Below are positions 1 to 6,728 of a DNA stretch of 10,094 bases, one piece after another (the stretch's first letter is position 1; each line of letters opens with the position of its first letter). Location: positions 1 to 10,094 of the forward strand of contig NZ_CAMHRZ010000111.1 in assembly GCF_946187255.1 (NCBI RefSeq), in the 5' to 3' direction. The notes under the pieces are model-generated. The model saw nothing but the letters and a program-made list of their open reading frames with translations, was not told the DNA's origin and searched no databases. The translations under genes and the position numbers were made by a program. This stretch comes from an uncultured Ruminococcus sp. (GTDB lineage: Bacteria > Bacillota > Clostridia > Oscillospirales > Ruminococcaceae).

Positions 1-169
1 GACTTCAACGTTAAAGACCAAAAGAGGTACCTACAAGCTGAACCTTACACTCAGCGCAGCCAACGCTGAAAACACCATCTATTCAAAGGGATATGTTACT
101 TATCTCGACAGTGAAAAGGTGGCACACACGGTTTATACTGAGATGTTTACTTCGTTAAGCGCAAATTGA
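1..169 (+). CDS. C-terminal end of a probable secreted/surface protein (5' truncated)
   Basis: Only the last 55 codons are in the window; the frame enters at base 2 and ends at TGA 167-169. The visible tail has alternating hydrophobic and polar residues with several Thr and Tyr (for example YKLNLTLSA, then GYVTYLD and HTVYTEMF). This looks like the strands of an Ig-like beta-sandwich at the C-terminus of a Gram-positive extracellular protein. There is no LPXTG motif, no C-terminal hydrophobic segment and no dockerin-type Ca-binding repeat, so the protein is not obviously anchored by those routes. The next gene, a 35-codon peptide, begins 19 bases later with its own ribosome binding site and no visible terminator between, so the two are probably cotranscribed. 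The function cannot be named from this fragment. Confidence 0.6.
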   Translation, partial: TSTLKTKRGTYKLNLTLSAANAENTIYSKGYVTYLDSEKVAHTVYTEMFTSLSAN

Positions 170-188
170 TCGAATAGGAGAATGATGT

Positions 189-296
189 ATGGAAAAGAAG
201 TTTGTTAAACCCGAAATGAAGATTATTACATTTGATGTTAACGATATTATCGTTGCATCCGGAGGTCCTCTTGAAATAGAAGACGAAGAGGGCTAA
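189..296 (+). CDS. 35-residue peptide with leader-like sequence and Gly-Gly motif
   Basis: The ATG at 189 follows an AGGAG box (176-180) at 8-base spacing, and the frame runs 35 codons to TAA. The peptide begins MEKKFVKPEMK, continues with the hydrophobic/acidic stretch FDVNDIIVASGG, and ends in nine mostly acidic residues (PLEIEDEEG). Short peptides that start with a Lys-rich KPEM-like motif followed by a Phe/Asp segment are common in gut Clostridia. They are usually unannotated, and some resemble precursors of ribosomally made peptides. The Gly25-Gly26 pair after a hydrophobic/acidic helix resembles a double-glycine leader cleavage site. The putative core, however, has no Cys, Ser or Thr, so a lanthipeptide or thioether product is unlikely. 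No modification enzyme or transporter is in view. The gene lies between a surface-protein tail and a strong terminator. That it is translated is fairly well supported; the function is unknown. Confidence 0.62.
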   Translation: MEKKFVKPEMKIITFDVNDIIVASGGPLEIEDEEG

Positions 297-321
297 CGAT
301 CTTCGATCACTAAAAATCACA

Positions 322-352
322 CGGCAGGCAGCTTCAGCTGTCTGCCGTTTTT
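322..352 (+). terminator. Rho-independent terminator after the short peptide gene
   Basis: An 11-bp stem (322-332 with 337-347, one G-U pair) closes a TTCA loop and is followed by five T residues (348-352). It lies 25 bases after the stop codon of the 35-codon gene and ends the upstream transcription unit. Confidence 0.93.
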
Positions 353-364
353 GTGGGAGGGGAC

Positions 365-393
365 TTGCAAAATCTTCCAATGTGGTGTATAAT
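365..393 (+). promoter_or_regulatory. SigmaA-type promoter for the Cys-pair protein and nitroreductase unit
   Basis: TTGCAA (365-370) and TATAAT (388-393) are separated by exactly 17 bases. Transcription would start near 400, leaving a very short leader before the AAGGGGG ribosome binding site (401-407) and the ATG at 417. The distance is tight but workable. Confidence 0.75.
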
Positions 394-416
394 TACATGG
401 AAGGGGGTCTGACGGG

Positions 417-1127
417 ATGTATTACTTTTTGTTTGATGACCATAATACAAGAAACAAAGCCATCATGAGCGAAAATGAATACGACAGGGAGATCTGCGAT
501 AACTGCGGTGGTATCCGTGTTTCCTACAAGGGGAGTTTCAAGTTCAAGATACAGGGCAAATTGTGTGACTATTACAGTGCATCGGGTACTTTTGTTATAT
601 CGGAGGACTTCCTGAACGTGCTGAAAGAACATGGATATACAGGTTACGAGGTCGCTGATACAAAACCCTATTTCGGCACAGTCACAAGGATAGGCGAAGC
701 TGTAACAACAAAAAAATACTATCGGCTGATAGTAACGGGAAGATGCGGGCTTATGTGTGACATGAAGGGCGATCCTGCACCGATATGCCGCAAATGCCGC
801 CGAAAGATAGGTATGTCGGGCTTTGATACAATGGGCGTTTCATTCGTTCCCGAAGCCTACGACGGTTCGGATATCTTTGCATTTGAGGATCTGAGCAATA
901 TCCCCATCGTATCAGAGGAGATCAAGAAAGTCCTGAAAAAAAGCAAGCTGACAAATCTCAGGTTCGTGCCGCTGGAAGAACATGAATATCATTTTGACAC
1001 GATAAGAAAAGAATCAGCATTAAGTGCTCTTTCAAAGGGCAGATACTACGATGAACTCATTGAAGCGTGGCTGAAATACGGAGTAGTTTCAAAGGAAGAA
1101 TTAGCCGAATACGGCGTAAATATATAA
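417..1127 (+). CDS. Cys-pair hypothetical protein, possibly Imm11/double-CXXCG-like
   Basis: This is a 236-residue soluble protein with no signal peptide or membrane segment. The ATG at 417 has a GGGGG-type ribosome binding site 9 bases upstream; a second Met at residue 17 lacks one. Cysteines sit in pairs: Cys27-x2-Cys30-Gly near the start, Cys110-x3-Cys114, and Cys124-x2-Cys127, with a lone Cys50. This suggests one or two zinc-binding knuckles. Between the first and later pairs is the segment VISEDFLNVLKEHGYTGYEV (60-79). Its pattern, a strand with Ser-Glu, a helix, then Gly-x-Thr-Gly-Tyr/Phe-Glu, resembles the Imm11 (DUF1629) and double-CXXCG (SitI6-type) families, some of which are toxin-immunity proteins. 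That link rests on recalled pattern only. No toxin gene is nearby; the next gene, a nitroreductase, starts 13 bases downstream and is probably cotranscribed. The C-terminal third is charged and helical. Confidence 0.9.
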   Translation: MYYFLFDDHNTRNKAIMSENEYDREICDNCGGIRVSYKGSFKFKIQGKLCDYYSASGTFVISEDFLNVLKEHGYTGYEVADTKPYFGTVTRIGEAVTTKKYYRLIVTGRCGLMCDMKGDPAPICRKCRRKIGMSGFDTMGVSFVPEAYDGSDIFAFEDLSNIPIVSEEIKKVLKKSKLTNLRFVPLEEHEYHFDTIRKESALSALSKGRYYDELIEAWLKYGVVSKEELAEYGVNI

Positions 1128-1140
1128 AGGAGCGTAAACT

Positions 1141-1674
1141 ATGGAATTCAAAGAACTTACCGAAGCAAGAAGAAGCGTGCGCAAGTACGCTGACAAGGAA
1201 GTCACCCGTGAGCTGGTGGAGGAGATCATCAAAGCGGCGCAGGAAGCACCCTCATGGAAAAATCAGGAAACAAGCAAGTATTACTGCGTGCTCTCTAAGG
1301 AAAAGCGCGAGCAGATAAGGACCACCTGCTTCCCCTCCTTCAACGAGCAGAGATGCATGAACGCGGCGCTTATCGTCACCGCTTTTGAGAAGGACAATGT
1401 GGGCTTTGATGACAAGGGCGAGCCTATCAACGAGCTGGGCAACGGATGGGGCTGCTACGATCTGGGTCTGCACAATATGCTCTTCATGCTGAAAGCTAAG
1501 GAAATGGGACTGGATACCCTTGTTATGGGGATACGCGATGCAGAAAAGCTCCGCGCCGCACTGGGAATACCAGACAGCGAGCAGATAGGCGCTGTGCTGG
1601 CACTGGGCTATGCTGATGAGGAACCCAAAAGACCCAATCGCCGCGAGATCAATGATATAGCAAAATTCTATTGA
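1141..1674 (+). CDS. Nitroreductase-family FMN oxidoreductase
   Basis: This 177-residue protein belongs to the short nitroreductase family, homodimeric FMN enzymes that use NAD(P)H to reduce nitro compounds, quinones or related electron acceptors in the cytoplasm; the true substrate cannot be read from sequence. Visible family signatures are the N-terminal FMN-phosphate motif RRSVRKY (residues 10-16), the APSWKNQ segment (36-42) in place of the usual APSxxNxQ, the central helical region around GCYDLGLHNMLFMLKAKEMG, and the C-terminal GLDTLVMG and ALGYADEEPKRPNRR segments. Length and motifs are complete. The ATG follows AAAGGAG (1126-1132) at 8-base spacing. It lies 13 bases after the Cys-pair gene and is followed by a hairpin terminator, so it is probably the second and last gene of that operon. 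Assignment to the family is firm; a specific gene name is not justified. Confidence 0.95.
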   Translation: MEFKELTEARRSVRKYADKEVTRELVEEIIKAAQEAPSWKNQETSKYYCVLSKEKREQIRTTCFPSFNEQRCMNAALIVTAFEKDNVGFDDKGEPINELGNGWGCYDLGLHNMLFMLKAKEMGLDTLVMGIRDAEKLRAALGIPDSEQIGAVLALGYADEEPKRPNRREINDIAKFY

Positions 1675-1682
1675 TACACATC

Positions 1683-1713
1683 ATGCCACAGGGATATGCT
1701 CTGCGGCATTTTT
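1683..1713 (+). terminator. Rho-independent terminator after the nitroreductase gene
   Basis: A 9-bp stem (1683-1691 with 1701-1709) has one A-C mismatch and a 9-base loop, and runs into a T tract (1709-1713). It lies just past the nitroreductase stop codon. Confidence 0.8.
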
Positions 1714-1755
1714 GTCTGCTTGTCTGAAAATCGGGTGAAGATTTGGTTAAAAAGG

Positions 1756-1784
1756 TTGCAATGCATCGGGAAATGTGATATAAT
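1756..1784 (+). promoter_or_regulatory. SigmaA-type promoter of the cell-wall-binding repeat gene
   Basis: TTGCAA (1756-1761) and TATAAT (1779-1784) have a 17-base spacer ending in TGA, which gives an extended -10 (TGnTATAAT). The expected start of transcription is near 1791, about 30 bases before the ATG at 1822. Confidence 0.85.
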
Positions 1785-1821
1785 ATTCAAGTGATTATTC
1801 TAGGAAAGGATCTCGGCTTGC

Positions 1822-4080
1822 ATGAGTACAAAGGGCACGGAAAACAGATATGTACCCGATAAGACACGAAGGATCGCCGCACGCAGGAGCGCCAGGAATG
1901 CGCTTTATGCGATAGTGAGCACTGCGGCGGTGGGCGTGTGCTTCTCGGGTCATCTTATTTATCAGTCTTACTATGCGGTGGGCTGGCACACTCATGCTGA
2001 GGGCACCTATTATATATCCCCCGAGACCAAAGAGCGCGTGACAGGCTATCAGATGATCGACAATATCTGTTATCTTTTCGATGATGAGGGGCTGATACTT
2101 CCTCCCGGCTGGCACGATTTTCGTGGAGATACCTATTATCTCGGTAATGACGGTATAATACAGCGCGGCACCATCGAGATCGACGGTGTGAAGTACTATT
2201 TTTCCACCGAGTCGGGCGTGTTCAGGACAGGGCTTGTCAATATCAACGGCGATGAATACTATTTCGATGAACACGGCTTTCCGGGCTCGGGCTTTTCGGG
2301 AAATTCCTATTTTGATGAAAACGGCAAGCAGCGACGCGGCTGGATAAACGTGGGCGGCGTGCAGTACTATTTCAAGAACGACGGCGAAATGGCTGTGGGC
2401 TTCTACAAGATCGAGGATGAAGTGTACTATTTCGACAAGGACGGCAAAATGGCTACCGACTGGAAGGTCATCTCGGGAAAGAAGTACCTGTTCAACGAAA
2501 AGGGCGTAATGCATCACGGCTGGATAACCCATGAAGGCAAGTTCTATTATGCGGATGATGAAACAGGCGCGTGCGTTACGGGCTTTTATGATATCGACGG
2601 AAGCACCTACTATTTCGATAAAAATGCCGAAATGGTAAAGAACTGGCAGGATATCGACGGAAAGAGATACCTTTTCGGCAGCGACGGCAAAATGACAAAG
2701 GGCTGGTACGGCGATCTTCCCGACAAGTACTATTTCAGCGAAAAGGGCGAGGCGGCAAAGGGCTTTGTCAAGATAGGCGAGGAGTACTATTATTTCAACA
2801 AGGAATGCAAGCTGCTCAGCGGCTGGCAGACCATCAACGGACTGCGTTACTACTTCGGGCGCGGCGGAGTTGTGGCAAGCGGCTGGACAGAGCTGGCGGG
2901 CACCGAGCTGAAACCCTACACGCAGGAACCCGTGATGCTGCAGTACTATTTCTACCCCGAGACCCACGAGGCTGCCTACGGCTGGGCTTCCATCGAGAGC
3001 GATGCGGCAGAGGTGAAGCTGTTCAAGAGCGATATGGCTGCGCTGCGCAAGTTCGACAAGATGTCCGACGATGAAAAACGGGCTTTGTCGGGGGATGACA
3101 AGGCACGATATAACGAACTGCAGGATAAGTACGCGGACGATACCATGAACAAGTTCCAGAAGGACGTTTATGATAAATTCGGCGGAGATGTGCTGGGAGA
3201 TTATTATTTTTACAGCGACAACACCCTTGCCTACGGCTGGATAACCGTCGGAGATTACAGGTTCCACTTTGATGAGGAAACGGGCAAGAAGTCTCTCGGC
3301 TGGGCGACTATCGACGGCAAGAAGTATAACTTCGGTGAGACAGGCGCTGCCTGCACGGGCGAATTCAAGGGCGAAGAAGAGAACTATGTGTTCTCTTCGG
3401 ACGGCGTGCTTTCTGACGGCATAGTTAAGATAGACGGTCAGATCAAGTACAAGAAGGGCAGTGAGGAATGGCTGAAAGAGCAGTTCTACACCGACCCCGA
3501 CACTGAGAAGACCTATTACTTCGATACGGACGGCAACGCTGTCATCGGCTGGACGGATATCGAGGAAAAGAGATATTTCTTCGATGAAGACGGCGTAATG
3601 CAGACAGGCGTATACAACGATGACGGCACGATATGGTACCTTAGCAGGAACGGCATCGAGGAACAGAAGTGGGTAACTGTGGAAAGCGGAAAGACCTACT
3701 ATTTCGGCGCTGACGGAAAGGGTTACAAGGGCTGGAACAAGATACTCGGCATGGAGTACTATTTCGGTGAGGACGGCACTCTCGGAGAGGGCTGGACGAC
3801 CATTGAGGAAAAACGCTGCTATCTTGAACACGGCGTTATGCTGCGCGGCCCCATCACTGTGGGCGGAGAATACTACAATCTGGGCGAGACCGGATATGTC
3901 ACCGAGGGCTGGGTAAGCTGGAGCGGTGAGAAGTATTACAACCTTGCAGGCGCAAAGGTCGCCATAGGCTGGCAGGAGATCGACGGCAAGCAGTACTATT
4001 TCGACTGGGACGGCGTTATGCTGTATGATACCGTAGTGGATGGCATCACACTCGGTCCCGACGGTGCGGCTGTCGAATAA
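1822..4080 (+). CDS. Membrane-anchored cell-wall/glucan-binding repeat protein, no catalytic domain
   Basis: This is a 752-residue surface protein. A basic cytoplasmic tail (1-26, six Arg between 16 and 25) leads to a hydrophobic segment (27-47), a signal anchor or uncleaved signal peptide. From Gly54 to the end it is about 30 tandem units of roughly 20 residues, consensus GWxxIDGKxYYFxxDGxM. This is the CW_binding_1 (PF01473) choline/glucan-binding type, as in clostridial toxins and streptococcal glucosyltransferases. Such repeats form stacked beta-hairpins whose aromatic residues bind wall choline or polysaccharide. Unit 6 is shortened, unit 17 (residues 387-471) carries a 60-residue charged helical insertion, and unit 21 a smaller one. 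No hydrolase, protease or toxin domain is present, so binding or scaffolding on the cell surface is the likely role. The start ATG follows AGGAAAGGA (1802-1810). The gene has its own promoter and terminator. Confidence 0.95.
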   Translation: MSTKGTENRYVPDKTRRIAARRSARNALYAIVSTAAVGVCFSGHLIYQSYYAVGWHTHAEGTYYISPETKERVTGYQMIDNICYLFDDEGLILPPGWHDFRGDTYYLGNDGIIQRGTIEIDGVKYYFSTESGVFRTGLVNINGDEYYFDEHGFPGSGFSGNSYFDENGKQRRGWINVGGVQYYFKNDGEMAVGFYKIEDEVYYFDKDGKMATDWKVISGKKYLFNEKGVMHHGWITHEGKFYYADDETGACVTGFYDIDGSTYYFDKNAEMVKNWQDIDGKRYLFGSDGKMTKGWYGDLPDKYYFSEKGEAAKGFVKIGEEYYYFNKECKLLSGWQTINGLRYYFGRGGVVASGWTELAGTELKPYTQEPVMLQYYFYPETHEAAYGWASIESDAAEVKLFKSDMAALRKFDKMSDDEKRALSGDDKARYNELQDKYADDTMNKFQKDVYDKFGGDVLGDYYFYSDNTLAYGWITVGDYRFHFDEETGKKSLGWATIDGKKYNFGETGAACTGEFKGEEENYVFSSDGVLSDGIVKIDGQIKYKKGSEEWLKEQFYTDPDTEKTYYFDTDGNAVIGWTDIEEKRYFFDEDGVMQTGVYNDDGTIWYLSRNGIEEQKWVTVESGKTYYFGADGKGYKGWNKILGMEYYFGEDGTLGEGWTTIEEKRCYLEHGVMLRGPITVGGEYYNLGETGYVTEGWVSWSGEKYYNLAGAKVAIGWQEIDGKQYYFDWDGVMLYDTVVDGITLGPDGAAVE
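1981..4080 (+). repeat. About 30 tandem cell-wall-binding modules (coding repeat)
   Basis: Degenerate repeats of about 60 bases encode the GW...YYF...DG modules. At DNA level the most conserved core is TACTATTTC, and most units open with GGCTGG. Units have diverged, so this is an old array and not a recent perfect tandem duplication. The array is interrupted at 2980-3234 by an enlarged unit. Confidence 0.9.
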
Positions 4081-4094
4081 ATGAATGATATACG

Positions 4095-4125
4095 GAGCTG
4101 CTGCATGACGCGGCAGCTCTTTTTT
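4095..4125 (+). terminator. Rho-independent terminator after the repeat-protein gene
   Basis: A 10-bp stem (4095-4104 with 4110-4119, one G-U pair) closes an ATGAC loop and is followed by six T residues (4120-4125). Confidence 0.93.
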
Positions 4126-4131
4126 GCCTGT

Positions 4132-4160
4132 TTGACATATCGGTGAGGGTGTGATATAAT
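4132..4160 (+). promoter_or_regulatory. Consensus SigmaA promoter of the peptidase T gene
   Basis: A perfect TTGACA (4132-4137) and perfect TATAAT (4155-4160) lie 17 bases apart, with TGA directly before the -10 (extended -10). The expected start of transcription near 4167 leaves about 65 bases of leader before the ATG at 4232. This is the strongest promoter in the window by consensus match. Confidence 0.93.
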
Positions 4161-4231
4161 CTACTTGTGTGCGGGATAATAACTACAGCCGCAGGTATCC
4201 CCGCACGATGATACCGTATGGAGGGTATATT

Positions 4232-5467
4232 ATGACAGAAGTTATTGAGAGATTTTTGAGATATGTGAAGATCAATACACGTTCCGATGAGGACTCGCAG
4301 ACACATCCCAGCACTGCGGTGCAGCACGATCTGGCGAAGCTGCTTTACCGTGAGCTGACCGAGATGGGAGCGCAGGATGTATTCTACGATGAGGAAAACT
4401 GTTATGTTTACGCGAAGATACCCGCCACCGACGGCGGTGCGCAGACTAAGACGCTGGGCTTTATCTCCCACATGGATACCTCACCCGAAGCATCGGGGGA
4501 AAATGTCCATCCGCGTATAATCGATAACTATGACGGCGGCGATATCACGCTGAATGAGGAACTGGGCATAGTGCTGAAAACTTCGGTGTACCCCGAGATA
4601 AAGACGTATATCGGGGAGCCCCTCATCGTTACCGACGGCACCACCCTGCTGGGTGCGGACGACAAGGCGGGCATTGCGGAGATAATGACGATGGCGCATA
4701 CACTGCTTTCCGACCCTTCGATCAAACACGGGCGTATTGCGATCGCCTTTACGCCCGATGAGGAGATAGGCGCGGGCACAGACCGTTTCGATCTTGACCG
4801 CTTTGGCGCGGATTATGCCTATACCGTTGACGGCGGCGGACTGGGAGAGCTGGAATTCGAGACCTTCAATGCCGCATCCGCTGAGATAACCGTTCGCGGC
4901 GTGAATGTGCATACAGGTGAAGCCAAGAACAAAATGATAAACGCCGCCCGCATCGCCGCCGAGTTTGACAGTATGCTGCCCGCCGAACAGCGCCCCGAAT
5001 TCACCGAAGGCAGAGAGGGCTTCTTCCACCTGATGAGCATAGAGGGCGGCACCGAAAAAGCATCCCTATCCTATCTTATCCGCGACCATGACAGGCAGAG
5101 ATTTGAAGCGAGAAAGGCGCTTATCCGTAAGACCGCAGAACTTCTTGACCTGAGATACGGTGAGGGCACCGTTAAAGCGGAGATAGAGGATACCTATTAC
5201 AATATGCGCGAGAAGATCGAGCCTGACTATATGTTCCTGGTGGAAAATGCGGCGGACTGCATGAGAAAGCAGGGTGTCGAGCCTGTGATACGCCCCGTTC
5301 GCGGCGGCACAGACGGTTCAAGCCTTTCCTTCAAGGGGCTGCCCTGTCCGAATATTTGTACAGGCGGACACAACTTTCACGGCAGGTTTGAATACTGCTG
5401 TATATCCTCAATGGAGAAGATCGTCGATATCCTGACCGACCTTGTGACCAGACCCATGAAGCAGTGA
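4232..5467 (+). CDS. pepT: Peptidase T (tripeptide aminopeptidase)
   Basis: This is a 411-residue cytoplasmic di-zinc aminopeptidase of the M20 family that releases the N-terminal residue from tripeptides, a late step in peptide use. Family landmarks are all present: ISHMDT with ligands His80 and Asp82; GADDKAG with bridging Asp143; TPDEEIG with catalytic Glu177 and ligand Glu178; TVDGGG with Asp200; the lid-domain HTGEAKNKMINAA segment; GGTDGSSLSFKGLP; and GGHNFHG with ligand His380. Length matches the family (about 410). The frame stays open back to a GTG at 4169, but that codon lies at the predicted transcription start and has no ribosome binding site. The ATG at 4232 has GGAGGG (4220-4225) 6 bases upstream and gives the expected MxxVIERFLRYVKINT N-terminus. 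It is monocistronic and converges on the membrane protein gene on the other strand. Confidence 0.98.
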   Translation: MTEVIERFLRYVKINTRSDEDSQTHPSTAVQHDLAKLLYRELTEMGAQDVFYDEENCYVYAKIPATDGGAQTKTLGFISHMDTSPEASGENVHPRIIDNYDGGDITLNEELGIVLKTSVYPEIKTYIGEPLIVTDGTTLLGADDKAGIAEIMTMAHTLLSDPSIKHGRIAIAFTPDEEIGAGTDRFDLDRFGADYAYTVDGGGLGELEFETFNAASAEITVRGVNVHTGEAKNKMINAARIAAEFDSMLPAEQRPEFTEGREGFFHLMSIEGGTEKASLSYLIRDHDRQRFEARKALIRKTAELLDLRYGEGTVKAEIEDTYYNMREKIEPDYMFLVENAADCMRKQGVEPVIRPVRGGTDGSSLSFKGLPCPNICTGGHNFHGRFEYCCISSMEKIVDILTDLVTRPMKQ

Positions 5468-5502
5468 GTCTTAATATGTGATGATCTCAATGAATATGAT
5501 AC

Positions 5503-5533
5503 GGGCGCTGCGGCTATGTGCACAGCGCCCTTT
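5503..5533 (+). terminator. Hairpin terminator after pepT, perhaps shared with the convergent gene
   Basis: A perfect 8-bp GC-rich stem (GGGCGCTG 5503-5510 with CAGCGCCC 5523-5530) is followed by TTTGTTATTATT on the + strand. The T tract is weak. On the - strand the same stem could slow the polymerase leaving the convergent gene, but no T tract follows there. Confidence 0.7.
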
Positions 5534-5563
5534 GTTATTATTCCATGTTCATATTTCGGTGTT

Positions 5564-6727
5564 TTAGCTGTGGGCGTTTTCGTTGATATACTCTATCAGC
5601 TGAGAAGTGGTTTCCGTACCCACATCGTAAACGCTCTCACTGCCGAAGCCATTAATTACCGAGATATAGCCATCGCTGTAAACGGTATATCCTACGCTCC
5701 CGCCATAGAGTGGTGTATCGAGGTATATCTCACAAACTGCTTCACCACAGGCTGTGTCGGTCTTTTCGCCGTCGGCTGACAGCAGCATCTCTTTCAGTTC
5801 GGTGTCATCATCGATGAAAGAACGCACACCGTCACGCCTGATTATGGCTGTTCCGTCAAAAGTGTATATGTCAATGTTCAGTGCGATCAGATGCTCTTTC
5901 AGTGTGTCAAAGCTGTGATCCATATCCGCAAAAAGATAGTACCTGTCATCGCCGTTAACGTCTATGAACCTTACCGCCACAAGATAATTTGGGTCGGCAA
6001 ACATCAGGTTGTAGACCTCTGCTTGTGCCGAAGGAAGGCTATCCCCGAACATCGAGGGCACTTCCACATTTGTCAGGAATTCACAGATGTATGAATCGTT
6101 CGGGATATTGTAACCGACGATAGGGTCATCATATATCTCGCCGTAACTGCCGCAGGCGAATTGATAGGTCTTGCCGTTCAGCTCGAATGACCTGTATAAG
6201 TCGGCAGCGGGTGCCAATACAGCCGCCTGACCATCGCCGCTTTCAGTTTCAAAGCTGTCGGCAGTTCTATCGGGCTTCCATTCCAGCCTGCCAATACCGA
6301 TGTTCTCAACTGCGCTGTCGTCAGCATTGCTTTCGGGGGTATCTGCGGTGCTTTCCGTTTCGTCCGCAGGAATTTCCGCTGACGGTGCATTCTCGGTAAA
6401 TTCGGTCTCAGTCGTGCTTTCGGTGACATCCTCAGCTGTTTTTTCCGCACTTGCAGTTTCGGGCTCACGGGGCTTTACAGGGCTGTTGCTGTGAATATAT
6501 ACGTTAACTCCCAAAACCAGAGCAACTGCGGCGGCAGTGGAAAGCATATATCTGTATCCATTGCTTCGTCTGACCTTGACAGCATCGGGAACATCGTGTT
6601 CTTTAAGATATTCCTCCTCCAACGCACTGTTTGCCGAAAACTGTGCTGCCTTGTCCATTACATTCTGTACCAGCCTGTCGTCGGGGTCAAGCTGATCTTC
6701 AATTCTTTTATAATCGTTATCTTTCAT
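5564..6727 (-). CDS. Single-pass membrane protein, probable anti-sigma factor for the adjacent ECF sigma
   Basis: This is a 387-residue protein with three parts: an acidic cytoplasmic N-terminus (about 1-59), one membrane segment (about 60-78, rich in Ala/Val/Leu), and a long outside portion. The outside part begins with a low-complexity Thr/Glu/Ser/Ala/Pro linker (about 80-145) and ends in an unrecognised globular domain (about 170-387) with repeated Gly/Asp/Tyr strands. The order sigma gene then single-pass membrane gene, with only one base between stop and start, is typical of ECF sigma/anti-sigma pairs. The N-terminus has no Cys and therefore no HxxxCxxC zinc anti-sigma motif, so the role is inferred from context. 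An in-frame GTG at 6736 gives a start three residues earlier, but it lies on the GGAGGG ribosome binding site (6741-6736) that serves the ATG at 6727 with 8-base spacing. The outside domain could sense a wall or envelope signal. Confidence 0.88.
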   Translation of the reverse strand: MKDNDYKRIEDQLDPDDRLVQNVMDKAAQFSANSALEEEYLKEHDVPDAVKVRRSNGYRYMLSTAAAVALVLGVNVYIHSNSPVKPREPETASAEKTAEDVTESTTETEFTENAPSAEIPADETESTADTPESNADDSAVENIGIGRLEWKPDRTADSFETESGDGQAAVLAPAADLYRSFELNGKTYQFACGSYGEIYDDPIVGYNIPNDSYICEFLTNVEVPSMFGDSLPSAQAEVYNLMFADPNYLVAVRFIDVNGDDRYYLFADMDHSFDTLKEHLIALNIDIYTFDGTAIIRRDGVRSFIDDDTELKEMLLSADGEKTDTACGEAVCEIYLDTPLYGGSVGYTVYSDGYISVINGFGSESVYDVGTETTSQLIEYINENAHS

Positions 6728-6728
6728 A

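Noticed and set aside
1795..3831. A 678-codon open frame on the - strand opposite the repeat-protein gene
   Set aside because: It is a shadow of the GW/YYF repeat codons: its protein is a hydrophobic periodic string, it has no ribosome binding site that fits, and it runs through the promoter of the true gene.
4169..4231. N-terminal 21-residue extension of peptidase T from a GTG
   Set aside because: The GTG falls at the predicted transcription start with no ribosome binding site, and the ATG at 4232 has one and gives the family-length protein.
4481..5052. Open frames on the - strand opposite pepT
   Set aside because: They lie inside a complete, motif-bearing peptidase T gene and show no recognisable protein features.
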